Assembly: GCF_000248075.1 (NCBI RefSeq)
Contig: NZ_BAFB01000025.1
Span: forward strand, 1-64,000
DNA from: Gordonia otitidis NBRC 100426
GTDB lineage: Bacteria; Actinomycetota; Actinomycetes; Mycobacteriales; Mycobacteriaceae
Direction: 5' to 3'
DNA: 64,000 bases
Shown here piece after piece: positions 6,587-13,323 of the stretch. Numbering within the stretch: the first letter of the stretch is position 1; each line of letters opens with the position of its first letter. A program made the translations under genes and the position numbers. Below the pieces are notes generated by a model. The model saw only the letters and a list, made by a program, of their open reading frames with translations. It searched no databases and was not told the origin of the DNA.

Positions 6587-7246
6587 GTGAATGACGATTT
6601 GCCGAGCTTCTCCGAGATACTGACTCGTATGGTGACGACAGCCGCAATCGAGGTCGGCATGTCCCAAGTGACCGGCCAACCACCCAACCCCGGCAGTGTT
6701 GTCCAGGTGCTCGCGGACGGCATGATGGAACGTCGACGGGCCAAGGCTGAGACCTTTGTCGGTGACCTTGTAGAGCGGGTGGGTGAGGATGCTCTGTTGG
6801 CGGCGATAGAGCGTGATCCGGAGCGGGATGCGTTGCTGTGGGCTGCTATTCAAGCTGTCATGGCGTCGGGTTTGGAGGCTAAGCGAGTCTATCTAGGGCA
6901 AGTGGTTGCTAACGCGTTGGTGAGTGACGAGGCGATTGATGAGGCGCAACTGATAGTTGCTGCGTTGTCGGATGTGGATGGTCCGCATGTGCGGGCTTTG
7001 GCACGTTTGGCGGCGACCGATACTAACGAGGGCTTTGAGTCTGTCGTGGGCGAGCAGAGTGTCCCTGTTCTGGCGACGTTGCTGCGTGTGGGTGCCCTTT
7101 TGCCGTTGGGTTCGATCATCGACGGCGGTGACGGCGTGGGCACGATTAATTTGCCTGAACCTGGGCAGATGGGCGTCTCAGGGGTGACCGAGTTTGGTCG
7201 GATGTTGTTGGCGAGCTTGCGGGAGGCGGGACTAATCGAACCCTGA
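6587..7246 (+). CDS. Hypothetical helical protein, divergent partner of 5766
   Basis: The product has about 219 residues from GTG 6587; ATG 6629 is an alternative and no start has a clear ribosome binding site. The core pattern (AIQAVMASGLEAKRVYLGQVVANAL, given here as AIQAVMASGLEAKR then YLGQVVANAL; then DEAQLIVAALSDVDGPHVRA) is typical of an uncharacterised, probably soluble helical family in actinobacteria. The C-terminus looks like a small winged-helix module (GVTEFGRMLLASLREAGLI). The head-to-head pairing with the gene at 5766 suggests joint regulation or a two-component accessory module. Function unknown. Confidence 0.5.
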   Translation: MNDDLPSFSEILTRMVTTAAIEVGMSQVTGQPPNPGSVVQVLADGMMERRRAKAETFVGDLVERVGEDALLAAIERDPERDALLWAAIQAVMASGLEAKRVYLGQVVANALVSDEAIDEAQLIVAALSDVDGPHVRALARLAATDTNEGFESVVGEQSVPVLATLLRVGALLPLGSIIDGGDGVGTINLPEPGQMGVSGVTEFGRMLLASLREAGLIEP

Positions 7247-7309
7247 CGGGTGCTTGTGCGTGCGGGCCGACTGGTGCCGTCTGTGTCGCATTGCGCGTAG
7301 CCTCAAACT

Positions 7310-7483
7310 ATGGGCAACAAAACGCGCGTGAGCTGGCGTGACAGGCTGAGGAACTTGTTCCCGAAGCGTGAGAAGCGTGCCTATCACTCAACTAGTGGCA
7401 CGTATTCGCCTATGGCTGTGCGTAATGAGAATGGGGAGCACGGGCCGATAATTCCGTTCAACAGCAACGGTTACGGGCGCTGA
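7310..7483 (+). CDS. Small basic hypothetical protein, 57 aa
   Basis: ATG 7310 to TGA 7481-7483 encodes 57 residues: a basic N-terminal half (SWRDRLRNLFPKREKR) and a polar C-terminal half containing NENGEHGPIIPF. There is no obvious Shine-Dalgarno. The gene fits the element's pattern of tiny genes and sits directly before the structured non-coding stretch. The 13-base word ACCCTGACGGGTG occurs just before (7240-7252) and just after it (7488-7500). Confidence 0.4.
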   Translation: MGNKTRVSWRDRLRNLFPKREKRAYHSTSGTYSPMAVRNENGEHGPIIPFNSNGYGR

Positions 7484-7790
7484 GGACACCCTGACGGGTG
7501 GCCGCGCGTTGAACCCCATCCCGAACGTCCCTCGAACCTTGCCTACCTATCGCGTCAGGCCAGCACCGATTGCCACCCGACCCGAAGGTTAGGCGGTAAC
7601 CATCTGGCACCTGCTCGTGTTTCGCGACGACAAGAGTGGTGGCGTACGTCCCCGGCGTACGACTGGGCTACGGGGAGCAGGTCGGGATTAGGAGTCGGGA
7701 CTCTGCGATAGCCGACTAGTGCCCGGATGCCGCTACGACACGGCTACGGCTGAACCGTCCGGGCTGCCCCTTGTAAGGGGCCACGAGCAA
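7484..7790. ncRNA. Gene-free region with nested stems, candidate structured RNA (about 7609-7781)
   Basis: No open frame of useful size is present. Three perfect stems stand in a row: ACCTGCTC (7609-7616) with GAGCAGGT (7675-7682); GCCCGGA (7721-7727) with TCCGGGC (7758-7764); and the 16-base palindrome GCCCCTTGTAAGGGGC (7766-7781). Inside the first stem-loop are TCGT/ACGA and two copies of GGCGTACG. The second encloses GCCG/CGGC. None is followed by a T tract, so simple terminators are unlikely. Strand is undecided; both flanking genes end here (7483 on +, 7791 on -). A structured RNA is inferred, and a recombination or attachment structure is the alternative. Confidence 0.35.
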
Positions 7791-8054
7791 CTAGGCGGGT
7801 GGGGCGGTCAACGCATCCCAGAGACGAGCAGCATCACCCAGAGCGGCTAGTAAGGCATCCAATTGGGCGCGGGACTGCAACTCCACAGACCCATCGGGGC
7901 CGTCGATTAGGAGTGCCGGGGGATCAACATGCTCGGTGCGCAGGTTGTGTCCGGTCATCAAGTTGACGTGGATGCCGTGACCAACGTTTCCGCGCATCCA
8001 GGTGGTGCACTGCCAACCGTCATCTTCAGGAGGCTCGACGTGTGGTGTGTTCAC
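7791..8054 (-). CDS. Hypothetical protein, 87 aa, last gene of micro-operon
   Basis: GTG 8054 lies inside the preceding 45-codon gene (29-bp overlap). The 87-residue product is acidic and hydrophilic, with a histidine-rich middle (GNVGHGIHVNLMTGHNLR) and a C-terminal helix (LDALLAALGDAARLWDAL). No family recognised. It closes the leftward chain of four overlapping small genes beginning at 8542. Confidence 0.55.
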   Translation of the reverse strand: MNTPHVEPPEDDGWQCTTWMRGNVGHGIHVNLMTGHNLRTEHVDPPALLIDGPDGSVELQSRAQLDALLAALGDAARLWDALTAPPA

Positions 8055-8163
8055 GCAGCCGTGAGGCGAAGATGACGACGAGGGGACCAGGGAGACGGTT
8101 CAGGGTGTCGGTGGCGGACTGGTAGCCCTGCATCCAACGGTTAGGGCCGACAGCGACGCTCAT
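8026..8163 (-). CDS. 45-residue hypothetical protein in micro-operon
   Basis: ATG 8163 overlaps the stop of the upstream gene as ATGA, and the frame runs 45 codons to TGA at 8026-8028. The product has a short hydrophobic stretch (RLPGPLVVIFASRL) and a basic tail. Existence is supported by the start/stop overlaps at both ends rather than by homology. Function unknown. Confidence 0.5.
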   Translation of the reverse strand: MSVAVGPNRWMQGYQSATDTLNRLPGPLVVIFASRLREHTTRRAS

Positions 8164-8441
8164 GCTGTGACCTCCCCGTAGGTGTCATCGAACGCCCGGT
8201 CAGCAACCTCGTGAACTTCGGTTTGGGTGAGGCAATCCGAGAGGTCGTAGGCGAGGCTGTGCGTGTCGCCAGACGCGTGCGCCGTGTGCACGGTGACCTT
8301 GTGGCCGTTCTCGGACGGGGTGACCGTCTGGTGGAAGTCGGCGCCGCCGAAGCTGTCGAAACGGTGGCACAGGTCGATCAGGTGGTGGATGAACTCGCGC
8401 TGGTTGGTGGAGTACCCGAAGTGGGCGACGTGGAGTGTCAC
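8160..8441 (-). CDS. Hypothetical protein, 93 aa, in micro-operon
   Basis: GTG 8441 overlaps the upstream stop as GTGA. The product has 93 residues, is rich in histidine and aspartate, and appears soluble: TLHVAHFGYSTNQREFIHH at the start and an acidic end. Histidine spacing does not match a known metal-site signature that I can name. It is coupled on both sides to its neighbours. Confidence 0.55.
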   Translation of the reverse strand: MTLHVAHFGYSTNQREFIHHLIDLCHRFDSFGGADFHQTVTPSENGHKVTVHTAHASGDTHSLAYDLSDCLTQTEVHEVADRAFDDTYGEVTA

Positions 8442-8542
8442 GGGGCGTACCAGCCGAGCGTGAGGGCCAGCTTCAGAGCGGCTAGCGGCAGGGCGTAGGT
8501 AAGGGCTGCGGAGGCGATCACAGCCGCGTATTGACGAGTCAC
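8438..8542 (-). CDS. 34-residue single-helix membrane protein, first gene of micro-operon
   Basis: GTG 8542 is preceded by GGAAGGA about 12 bases upstream, and the 34-codon frame ends in a GTGA overlap with the next gene. The peptide is one hydrophobic helix (YAAVIASAALTYALPLAA) with a short basic start and the ending GWYAP. It is likely inserted in the membrane. It starts the leftward operon nearest the tRNA. An inverted repeat GGGTGTCC (8547-8554)/GGACACCC (8601-8608) flanks its upstream region and may be regulatory. Confidence 0.5.
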   Translation of the reverse strand: MTRQYAAVIASAALTYALPLAALKLALTLGWYAP

Positions 8543-8660
8543 TGAGGGGTGTCCTTCCAACGGTTCGGCACTGTTGGACAGGTCACGAAAACCCGGTAGT
8601 GGACACCCTGTTGCTACTCGTTCCGCTACACGACCTAGCTGTGTAGCAAGAGCAGAAACG

Positions 8661-8686
8661 AAAAAACCCCCGCTGAGCAGGGGTTT
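8661..8686 (-). terminator. Rho-independent terminator of the tRNA gene
   Basis: Reading on the minus strand, AAACCCCTGC pairs with GCGGGGGTTT around the loop TCA and is followed by a run of T. It lies five bases downstream of the tRNA 3' end. Confidence 0.85.
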
Positions 8687-8690
8687 CAAG

Positions 8691-8764
8691 TGCCCTCGGT
8701 GAGACTCGAACTCACACTGTACGGGTTTTGAATCCGTTGCCTCTGCCAATTGGGCTACGAGGGC
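8691..8764 (-). tRNA. tRNA with CAA anticodon (Leu), short variable loop
   Basis: On the minus strand, 74 bases fold as a complete cloverleaf. The acceptor is GCCCTCG/CGAGGGC with discriminator A. The D arm contains GG, the anticodon loop is TTCAAAA with CAA, and the T arm is GTGAG-TTCGAGT-CTCAC. CCA is not encoded. Anticodon CAA reads the Leu codon UUG, but the variable loop has only five bases (ACAGT), whereas bacterial leucine tRNAs normally carry a long variable arm. The top pair of the anticodon stem is an A-C mismatch. It adjoins the accessory element and probably serves as its attachment site. Confidence 0.85.
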
Positions 8765-8797
8765 GTGCGGTCGCCGGTGGCGGCTGCAACAGACAAC

Positions 8798-8826
8798 TTT
8801 AGATGATCGGCTCAAACCCGCGTCAA
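8798..8826 (-). promoter_or_regulatory. Predicted promoter of the tRNA gene
   Basis: On the minus strand TTGACG (8826-8821) and TCTAAA (8803-8798) are 17 bp apart, close to the housekeeping sigma consensus. The expected start lies about 25 bp upstream of the tRNA 5' end. Confidence 0.5.
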
Positions 8827-8923
8827 CCGGTACTCTTCGGAACATCGGTGCTGGTCGCGTGTGGCGCTTACCTGCCGGCGACCATCGACCGTCCGAGTCG
8901 GACTCGATGTGGAGGAGGGATTG

Positions 8924-9547
8924 GTGACTGTGGTGGAGAATGTTCCGGCCCAGGCCGAGGACAAGCAGACTGCGCACAAGGTGCTCGTCGCCGAGGACGA
9001 TTCGCTGATCCGAATGGATCTCATCGAGATGCTGCGCGAAGAAGGGTACGACGTCGTGGGTGAGGCGCCCAACGGCCAGGCGGCCGTCGACCTCACCGAA
9101 AAGCTTTCACCGGATCTCGTGATCATGGACATCAAGATGCCGGTCCGGGACGGCATCGACGCGGCCACCGAGATCGCGGAGAAGCGACTGGCTCCCGTGG
9201 TGATGCTCACCGCTTTCAGTCAGCGCGACTTCATAGAGAAGGCGCGCGACGCGGGCGCGATGGCATATCTGGTCAAACCTTTCTCCAAGGCCGATCTCGT
9301 CCCGGCCATAGAAGTTGCAGTGAGTCGTTATCACGAACTCAAGATGCTCGAAAAAGAAGTTGCGACAATGCAGGACCGTCTGAAAACGAGGAAGCTCGTG
9401 GAACGGGCCAAGGGTCTCCTCATGGAAAAGCAGGCATTGTCAGAACCTGAGGCGTTCAAGTGGATTCAGCGCGCAGCGATGGATCGACGCACGACGATGA
9501 AGGCTGTCGCGCAGGTCGTCGTCGAGACTCTGGGGCCCACCGAGTGA
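8924..9547 (+). CDS. pdtaR: Two-component response regulator PdtaR, ANTAR antiterminator
   Basis: This is the output protein of the PdtaS-PdtaR system. It has an N-terminal receiver domain and a C-terminal ANTAR domain that binds RNA hairpins to control termination and translation. Visible receiver residues are the acidic pair D25/D26 (VAEDDS), phospho-acceptor D69 (VIMDIKMP), T96 and K118 (LVKPF). The ANTAR part covers about residues 145-203 (RAKGLLMEKQALSE). The length of 207 residues matches mycobacterial Rv1626. GTG 8924 follows GGAGGAGGG; a TTG three bases earlier is the alternative. It is the first core gene right of the accessory element. The kinase gene is not in this window, as is usual for this orphan pair. 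Confidence 0.93.
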   Translation: MTVVENVPAQAEDKQTAHKVLVAEDDSLIRMDLIEMLREEGYDVVGEAPNGQAAVDLTEKLSPDLVIMDIKMPVRDGIDAATEIAEKRLAPVVMLTAFSQRDFIEKARDAGAMAYLVKPFSKADLVPAIEVAVSRYHELKMLEKEVATMQDRLKTRKLVERAKGLLMEKQALSEPEAFKWIQRAAMDRRTTMKAVAQVVVETLGPTE

Positions 9548-9652
9548 CTCATGGGTCGGCTGCGTTAAATCTGTGAAAACCAGTCGACGGTGACTAGCAG
9601 ATTTCTCTTTCATTGCCCCGCGCGACGTCGCATCTAGGTCTATGTTTTCCGA

Positions 9653-9691
9653 AGGTCTCCTCAGTAGACCTCCCGGCCACAGGGGGCCGGG
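9653..9691 (+). promoter_or_regulatory. Two-hairpin leader upstream of livJ
   Basis: AGGTCT (9653-9658) pairs with AGACCT (9666-9671). Immediately after, CCCGGCC (9672-9678) pairs with GGCCGGG (9685-9691). The stacked hairpins end 23 bp before the livJ ATG. An attenuation or mRNA-stability role is inferred; no T tract follows. Confidence 0.35.
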
Positions 9692-9714
9692 TGGCTGGAC
9701 GAGAGGTAGTGAAG

Positions 9715-10941
9715 ATGCATCGTCGCGTGACGACCGCAGCGCTGGGTGTGACGCTGGCCGCTGTGCTCGCCGTTTCGGCATGTAGCAGTAAGTCGACAGA
9801 CTCGGACTCGTCATCGAGCGGGTCGGCGTCAGCGGGGTCGGGGCTCACCATTTCGCCTCTCGCCCAGATCAACACGGAGGGTAAGGAACAACCGAAGGCG
9901 TCTGAGGCCGACGCACTGAATCCGGCGTCGCCCGGCGGGCAGAAGTGTGACCCCGCGACCATCGCCATGGCAGGTGCGCTGACGGGTGCCGACGCCGCAC
10001 TCGGCATCAACATCGTCGACGGCGCTCAGCTCGCTGTCGACCAGCACAACAAAGCCAATCCCGACTGCAAGATCACGCTCAAGCGTTTCGACACCGAGGG
10101 CGATCCGCAGAAGGCGACGCAGGTGGCACCGACCATCACCAACGACGACTCGATCATCGGACTGATCGGTCCCGCCTTCTCCGGTGAGACCAAGGCCACC
10201 GGCGGCATTTTCAACCAGGCAGGTCTGGTGTCGGTGACCGCGTCGGCAACCAACCCGACGTTGACCGACAACGGTTGGAAGACGTTCTATCGCGGCCTGG
10301 CCAACGATGACATCCAGGGACCGGCGGTCGCCAAGTACCTGACCGGCACCATGGGCAAGAAGAAGATCTGTGTCATCAAGGACGACACCGATTACGGTGC
10401 AGGCCTCGCGAAGGCTGTCACCGGTGCGTTGGGCTCCGCAGCCGACGCGGACTGCTCGGGCGACGTCAAGAAGGGCGAGCGCGACTTCTCGGCCATCATC
10501 TCCAAGGTCACTGCGGCACAACCGGATGCAGTGTTCTACGCCGGTTACTACGCAGAAGCCGCGCCTCTCGCACAACAGTTGAAGTCTGCCGACTCCAACG
10601 TGTTGTTCGTCTCGGGCGACGGTGCGAACGATCCCCAGTTCACCGCGCAGGCAGGCGATTCCGCGAAGGGCGCAGTCCTGTCATGCCCGTGTGGTCCGGC
10701 GCCCGACAAGTTCGCCGCCGACTACAAGGCCGCGTTCAACCAGGCACCCGGCGTGTACTCGGTCGAGGCATACGACATCGCGTCGATCATGATGAAGGGC
10801 ATCGCAGAAGGCAACAACACCCGCCCGAAGCTCCTCGAGTACATCAGTAAGTACAACGGGGCCGGTCTGGCCCGTAAGTACTCGTGGACCCCGAAGGGTG
10901 AGCTCTCCACATCGCTCATCTGGGTGTACGAAGTCAAGTAA
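9715..10941 (+). CDS. livJ: Branched-chain amino-acid ABC transporter, substrate-binding lipoprotein
   Basis: A 408-residue extracytoplasmic receptor of the Leu/Ile/Val type (type I periplasmic-binding fold, two lobes). ATG 9715 gives a classic lipoprotein signal: MHRRVTT, hydrophobic core, lipobox VSAC with the lipidated cysteine at residue 23, then a Ser/Asp/Gly-rich linker. GALTGADAALGINIVDGAQL and IGLIGPAFSGETKA are typical of the ligand-binding lobes. It starts a five-gene operon with two permeases and two ATPases. A strong hairpin at 10973-11011 separates it from livH, probably allowing more receptor than permease to be made. The exact ligand (branched-chain or another amino acid/amide) cannot be read from sequence. 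Confidence 0.88.
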   Translation: MHRRVTTAALGVTLAAVLAVSACSSKSTDSDSSSSGSASAGSGLTISPLAQINTEGKEQPKASEADALNPASPGGQKCDPATIAMAGALTGADAALGINIVDGAQLAVDQHNKANPDCKITLKRFDTEGDPQKATQVAPTITNDDSIIGLIGPAFSGETKATGGIFNQAGLVSVTASATNPTLTDNGWKTFYRGLANDDIQGPAVAKYLTGTMGKKKICVIKDDTDYGAGLAKAVTGALGSAADADCSGDVKKGERDFSAIISKVTAAQPDAVFYAGYYAEAAPLAQQLKSADSNVLFVSGDGANDPQFTAQAGDSAKGAVLSCPCGPAPDKFAADYKAAFNQAPGVYSVEAYDIASIMMKGIAEGNNTRPKLLEYISKYNGAGLARKYSWTPKGELSTSLIWVYEVK

Positions 10942-10972
10942 TCACCAGCACCACTGCAATTCACGAGAACAA

Positions 10973-11011
10973 GAGAGCGCCCGGCCGTCACCACGGCGGC
11001 CGGGCGCGCTC
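10973..11011 (+). terminator. Intercistronic hairpin between livJ and livH
   Basis: GCGCCCGGCCG and CGGCCGGGCGCGC form a long GC stem around a short loop. No T tract follows, so partial termination or 3' end protection of the livJ message is more likely than full termination. Confidence 0.55.
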
Positions 11012-11044
11012 GTGCTGCGACTTTCCGAAGTCTGAGGGGGATGA

Positions 11045-12091
11045 ATGACCACCACGTACCTGGTGGCGCAGACGTCGACCGCAGTGGCGTCGACGATCGG
11101 TTTCGACGTCCACTCGCTGGTCAACGGTTTCTGGGGCCTGACGATCGAAGGGCTGACCTACGGCTCGGTGTACGCACTTGTCGCCGTCGGCTACACGCTC
11201 GTCTACGGCGTGCTGCGTCTGATCAACTTCGCGCATTCCGAGGTCTTCATGCTCGGTATGTTCGGCACCTACATCGGCTTGCTGCTTCTAGGCTTCAGCC
11301 CCTCGGGTAACACGTACGCCGAGGGCACGGTCATGACGATCGTCTACCTCGTGCTCGCCGGACTCTGCGGAATGATCGTCGCGGGCGGCGCCGCCGTCGG
11401 TCTCGAGTTCGTCGCCTATCGACCGCTCCGACGACGTGGCGCCAAGCCCCTCGCCTTCCTCATCACCGCCATCGGAATGTCCTTCGTGCTACAGGAATTC
11501 GTGCACTACGTGTTGCCGAAGTTTCCCGTCGATCCTCCGCTGGGCGGCTCGACCGCCCAGCCCACCATTCGTCTGGTCGAGCCGGTCGAGGAGTTCACCA
11601 TCTTCGGCGCTCCGGTTTTCAACATGACGATGGTGATCATCGGCTCGGCACTCATCCTGGCGCTGGGCGTCGACTTCATGATCAACAAGACGCGTCTGGG
11701 GCGCGGCATCCGTTCGGTGGCGCAGGATTCCGACGCCGCGTTGCTGATGGGCGTGTCACGCGAGCGGATAATCCTGGTGACGTTCCTCATCGGGGGACTT
11801 CTCGCCGGTGCGGCAGCCCTGCTCTACACGTTGCGCGTGCCGACCAACATCGTCTACAACGGCGGATTCATTCTCGGGATCAAGGCATTCTGCGCTGCCG
11901 TCCTCGGCGGTATCGGCAACGTGCGCGGTGCACTGCTCGGCGGTTTGTTGCTCGGTGTGATGGAGAACTACGGCTCGGTGTTGTTCGGTAACCAGTGGAA
12001 GGACGTGGTCGCGTTCGTGCTCCTGATCCTCGTCCTGATGTTCCGTCCCACCGGGATTCTCGGTGAGAAACTGGGGAAGGCGAGAGTATGA
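11045..12091 (+). CDS. livH: Branched-chain amino-acid ABC transporter permease LivH
   Basis: An inner-membrane permease of 348 residues with about eight hydrophobic segments. It carries the family signature near the start (LTYGSVYALVAVGYTLVYG, then LINFAHSEVFMLGMFGTYIG), where the N-F-A-H motif is diagnostic of LivH. GIKAFCAAVLGGIGNVRGALLGG near residue 280, written here as CAAVLGGIGNVRGALLGG, is the second conserved block. ATG 11045 is preceded by GAGGGGG; the ATG at 11041 is out of frame. Its stop overlaps livM as ATGA. It pairs with LivM to form the translocation channel for the receptor encoded upstream. Confidence 0.92.
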   Translation: MTTTYLVAQTSTAVASTIGFDVHSLVNGFWGLTIEGLTYGSVYALVAVGYTLVYGVLRLINFAHSEVFMLGMFGTYIGLLLLGFSPSGNTYAEGTVMTIVYLVLAGLCGMIVAGGAAVGLEFVAYRPLRRRGAKPLAFLITAIGMSFVLQEFVHYVLPKFPVDPPLGGSTAQPTIRLVEPVEEFTIFGAPVFNMTMVIIGSALILALGVDFMINKTRLGRGIRSVAQDSDAALLMGVSRERIILVTFLIGGLLAGAAALLYTLRVPTNIVYNGGFILGIKAFCAAVLGGIGNVRGALLGGLLLGVMENYGSVLFGNQWKDVVAFVLLILVLMFRPTGILGEKLGKARV

Positions 12092-13323
12092 CGACATCCG
12101 ATGACGCCCAGTCGGGGAAGAACATCCACTCGGAACAGCCCGCCGTGCCTCCGCGTGGGCTCGGCGACCGGATCAGAACCTGGTGGGACAGTCTGCCGCG
12201 CGTGCAGCAGTGGCTGCTCGGCGTCCCACTGATCATTTTGTTGGCGTTGCTACCCGTCATCAAACCACCTCTGATCACTACGACTGCGACCAACTTCGGC
12301 GTCGTCATGGCGACCTTCGCGATGACAGCGCTGATCGCGATCGGACTCAACGTGGTGGTCGGACAAACCGGTCTACTCGACCTCGGGTACGTAGGCTTCT
12401 ACGCCGTCGGCGCCTACGTCGTCGCCTTGTTGACCAGTCCGGCCAGCCCACTGTGGGGCAGCGAGGACCACGGATTCTTCTCCGGACCGTGGGCGTGGCT
12501 GGCATGCGTGCCGCTCGCGATCATCATCACGGGCATCACCGGCCTGGTCCTCGGTACCCCGACTCTTCGCGTACGCGGCGACTACCTCGCCATCGTGACG
12601 CTCGGATTCGGTGAGATCGTGCGTCTCCTCGCCGACAACCTCACCGACATCACCAACGGAGCATCGGGACTGCAGGGCGTCCTGTTCCCCGAACTCGGAC
12701 GCTCGGACAAGCACCCCGACGGCGTGTTCTCGGTGGGCAACAACAGCCCGACCGCCAACTACGGCGTGTGGTGGTACTGGCTGGGCATCGTCGCCGTGAT
12801 CCTCGTGCTGATCATCATCGGCAATCTCGAGCGCAGCAGGGTGGGCCGGTCGTGGGTGGCCATCCGAGAGGACGAGGACGCCGCCGAGATCATGGGTGTG
12901 CCGACGTTCAAGTACAAGCTGTGGGCCTTCGTGATCGGCGCCGGCATCGGCGGCCTGTCAGGCGCGATCTACGCGGGCCAGGTGCAGTACGTCGACCCGA
13001 AGGCATTCACCGTCATCAACTCGATGCTCTTCCTATGCGCCGTCGTTCTGGGCGGTCAGGGCAACAAGCTCGGCGTCATCGCCGGCGCGTTCATCATCGT
13101 CTATCTGCCGGCACGCGTGCAGGGCATCGAGGTCGGCGGTCAGTCGCTCAGCGAATTCAAGTATCTGTTCTTCGGCATCGCACTCGTGGTGTTGATGATC
13201 TTCCGCCCGCAGGGATTGTTCCCGGCTCGAGCGCGATTACTGACCTTCGGGCGCAAGGTGTACGCCGCTGTGCGACGCAACCCCGACCCGCTACCGTCGG
13301 GAAGTGAGGAGGCGCACGCATGA
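12088..13323 (+). CDS. livM: Branched-chain amino-acid ABC transporter permease LivM
   Basis: The second permease of the Liv system has 411 residues. A hydrophilic N-terminus of about 45 residues precedes the membrane part. The LivM signature is present (LNVVVGQTGLLDLGYVGFYA), together with RVRGDYLAIVTLGFGEIVRL. A C-terminal cytoplasmic tail of about 35 residues follows the last helix (FRPQGLFPAR). It starts by ATGA overlap with livH and ends by ATGA overlap with livG, so translation is coupled. Function follows from family and operon. Confidence 0.92.
   Translation: MTTSDDAQSGKNIHSEQPAVPPRGLGDRIRTWWDSLPRVQQWLLGVPLIILLALLPVIKPPLITTTATNFGVVMATFAMTALIAIGLNVVVGQTGLLDLGYVGFYAVGAYVVALLTSPASPLWGSEDHGFFSGPWAWLACVPLAIIITGITGLVLGTPTLRVRGDYLAIVTLGFGEIVRLLADNLTDITNGASGLQGVLFPELGRSDKHPDGVFSVGNNSPTANYGVWWYWLGIVAVILVLIIIGNLERSRVGRSWVAIREDEDAAEIMGVPTFKYKLWAFVIGAGIGGLSGAIYAGQVQYVDPKAFTVINSMLFLCAVVLGGQGNKLGVIAGAFIIVYLPARVQGIEVGGQSLSEFKYLFFGIALVVLMIFRPQGLFPARARLLTFGRKVYAAVRRNPDPLPSGSEEAHA

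Larger units (their letters stand above)
1..8690. mobile_element. tRNA-anchored accessory element (prophage-like or satellite-like), left end outside window
   Basis: Everything left of the tRNA at 8691-8764 differs from the chromosome to its right. Base composition is visibly more AT-rich, TTA/CTA/ATA codons are common, genes are mostly under 110 codons, and none matches the mycobacterial core order that begins with pdtaR. Phage-type content includes an excisionase-like HTH protein, a head-tail connector-like protein and phage-type zinc-ribbon proteins. The element abuts the 3' end of the tRNA, the usual side for site-specific integration. No integrase, portal, terminase or capsid gene is visible, and no second copy of the tRNA 3' end was found, so the other boundary must lie to the left of the window. 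Prophage, satellite and integrative plasmid all remain possible. Confidence 0.65.

Noticed and set aside
1-8600. Second attachment-site copy of the tRNA 3' end
   Set aside because: I looked for the T-arm and acceptor sequence on both strands in this stretch and did not find it; it must lie outside the window.
8438-8977. Long minus-strand frame crossing the tRNA and the start of pdtaR
   Set aside because: It runs through the tRNA and its terminator. Only its last 34 codons, with their own GTG and ribosome site, look real.
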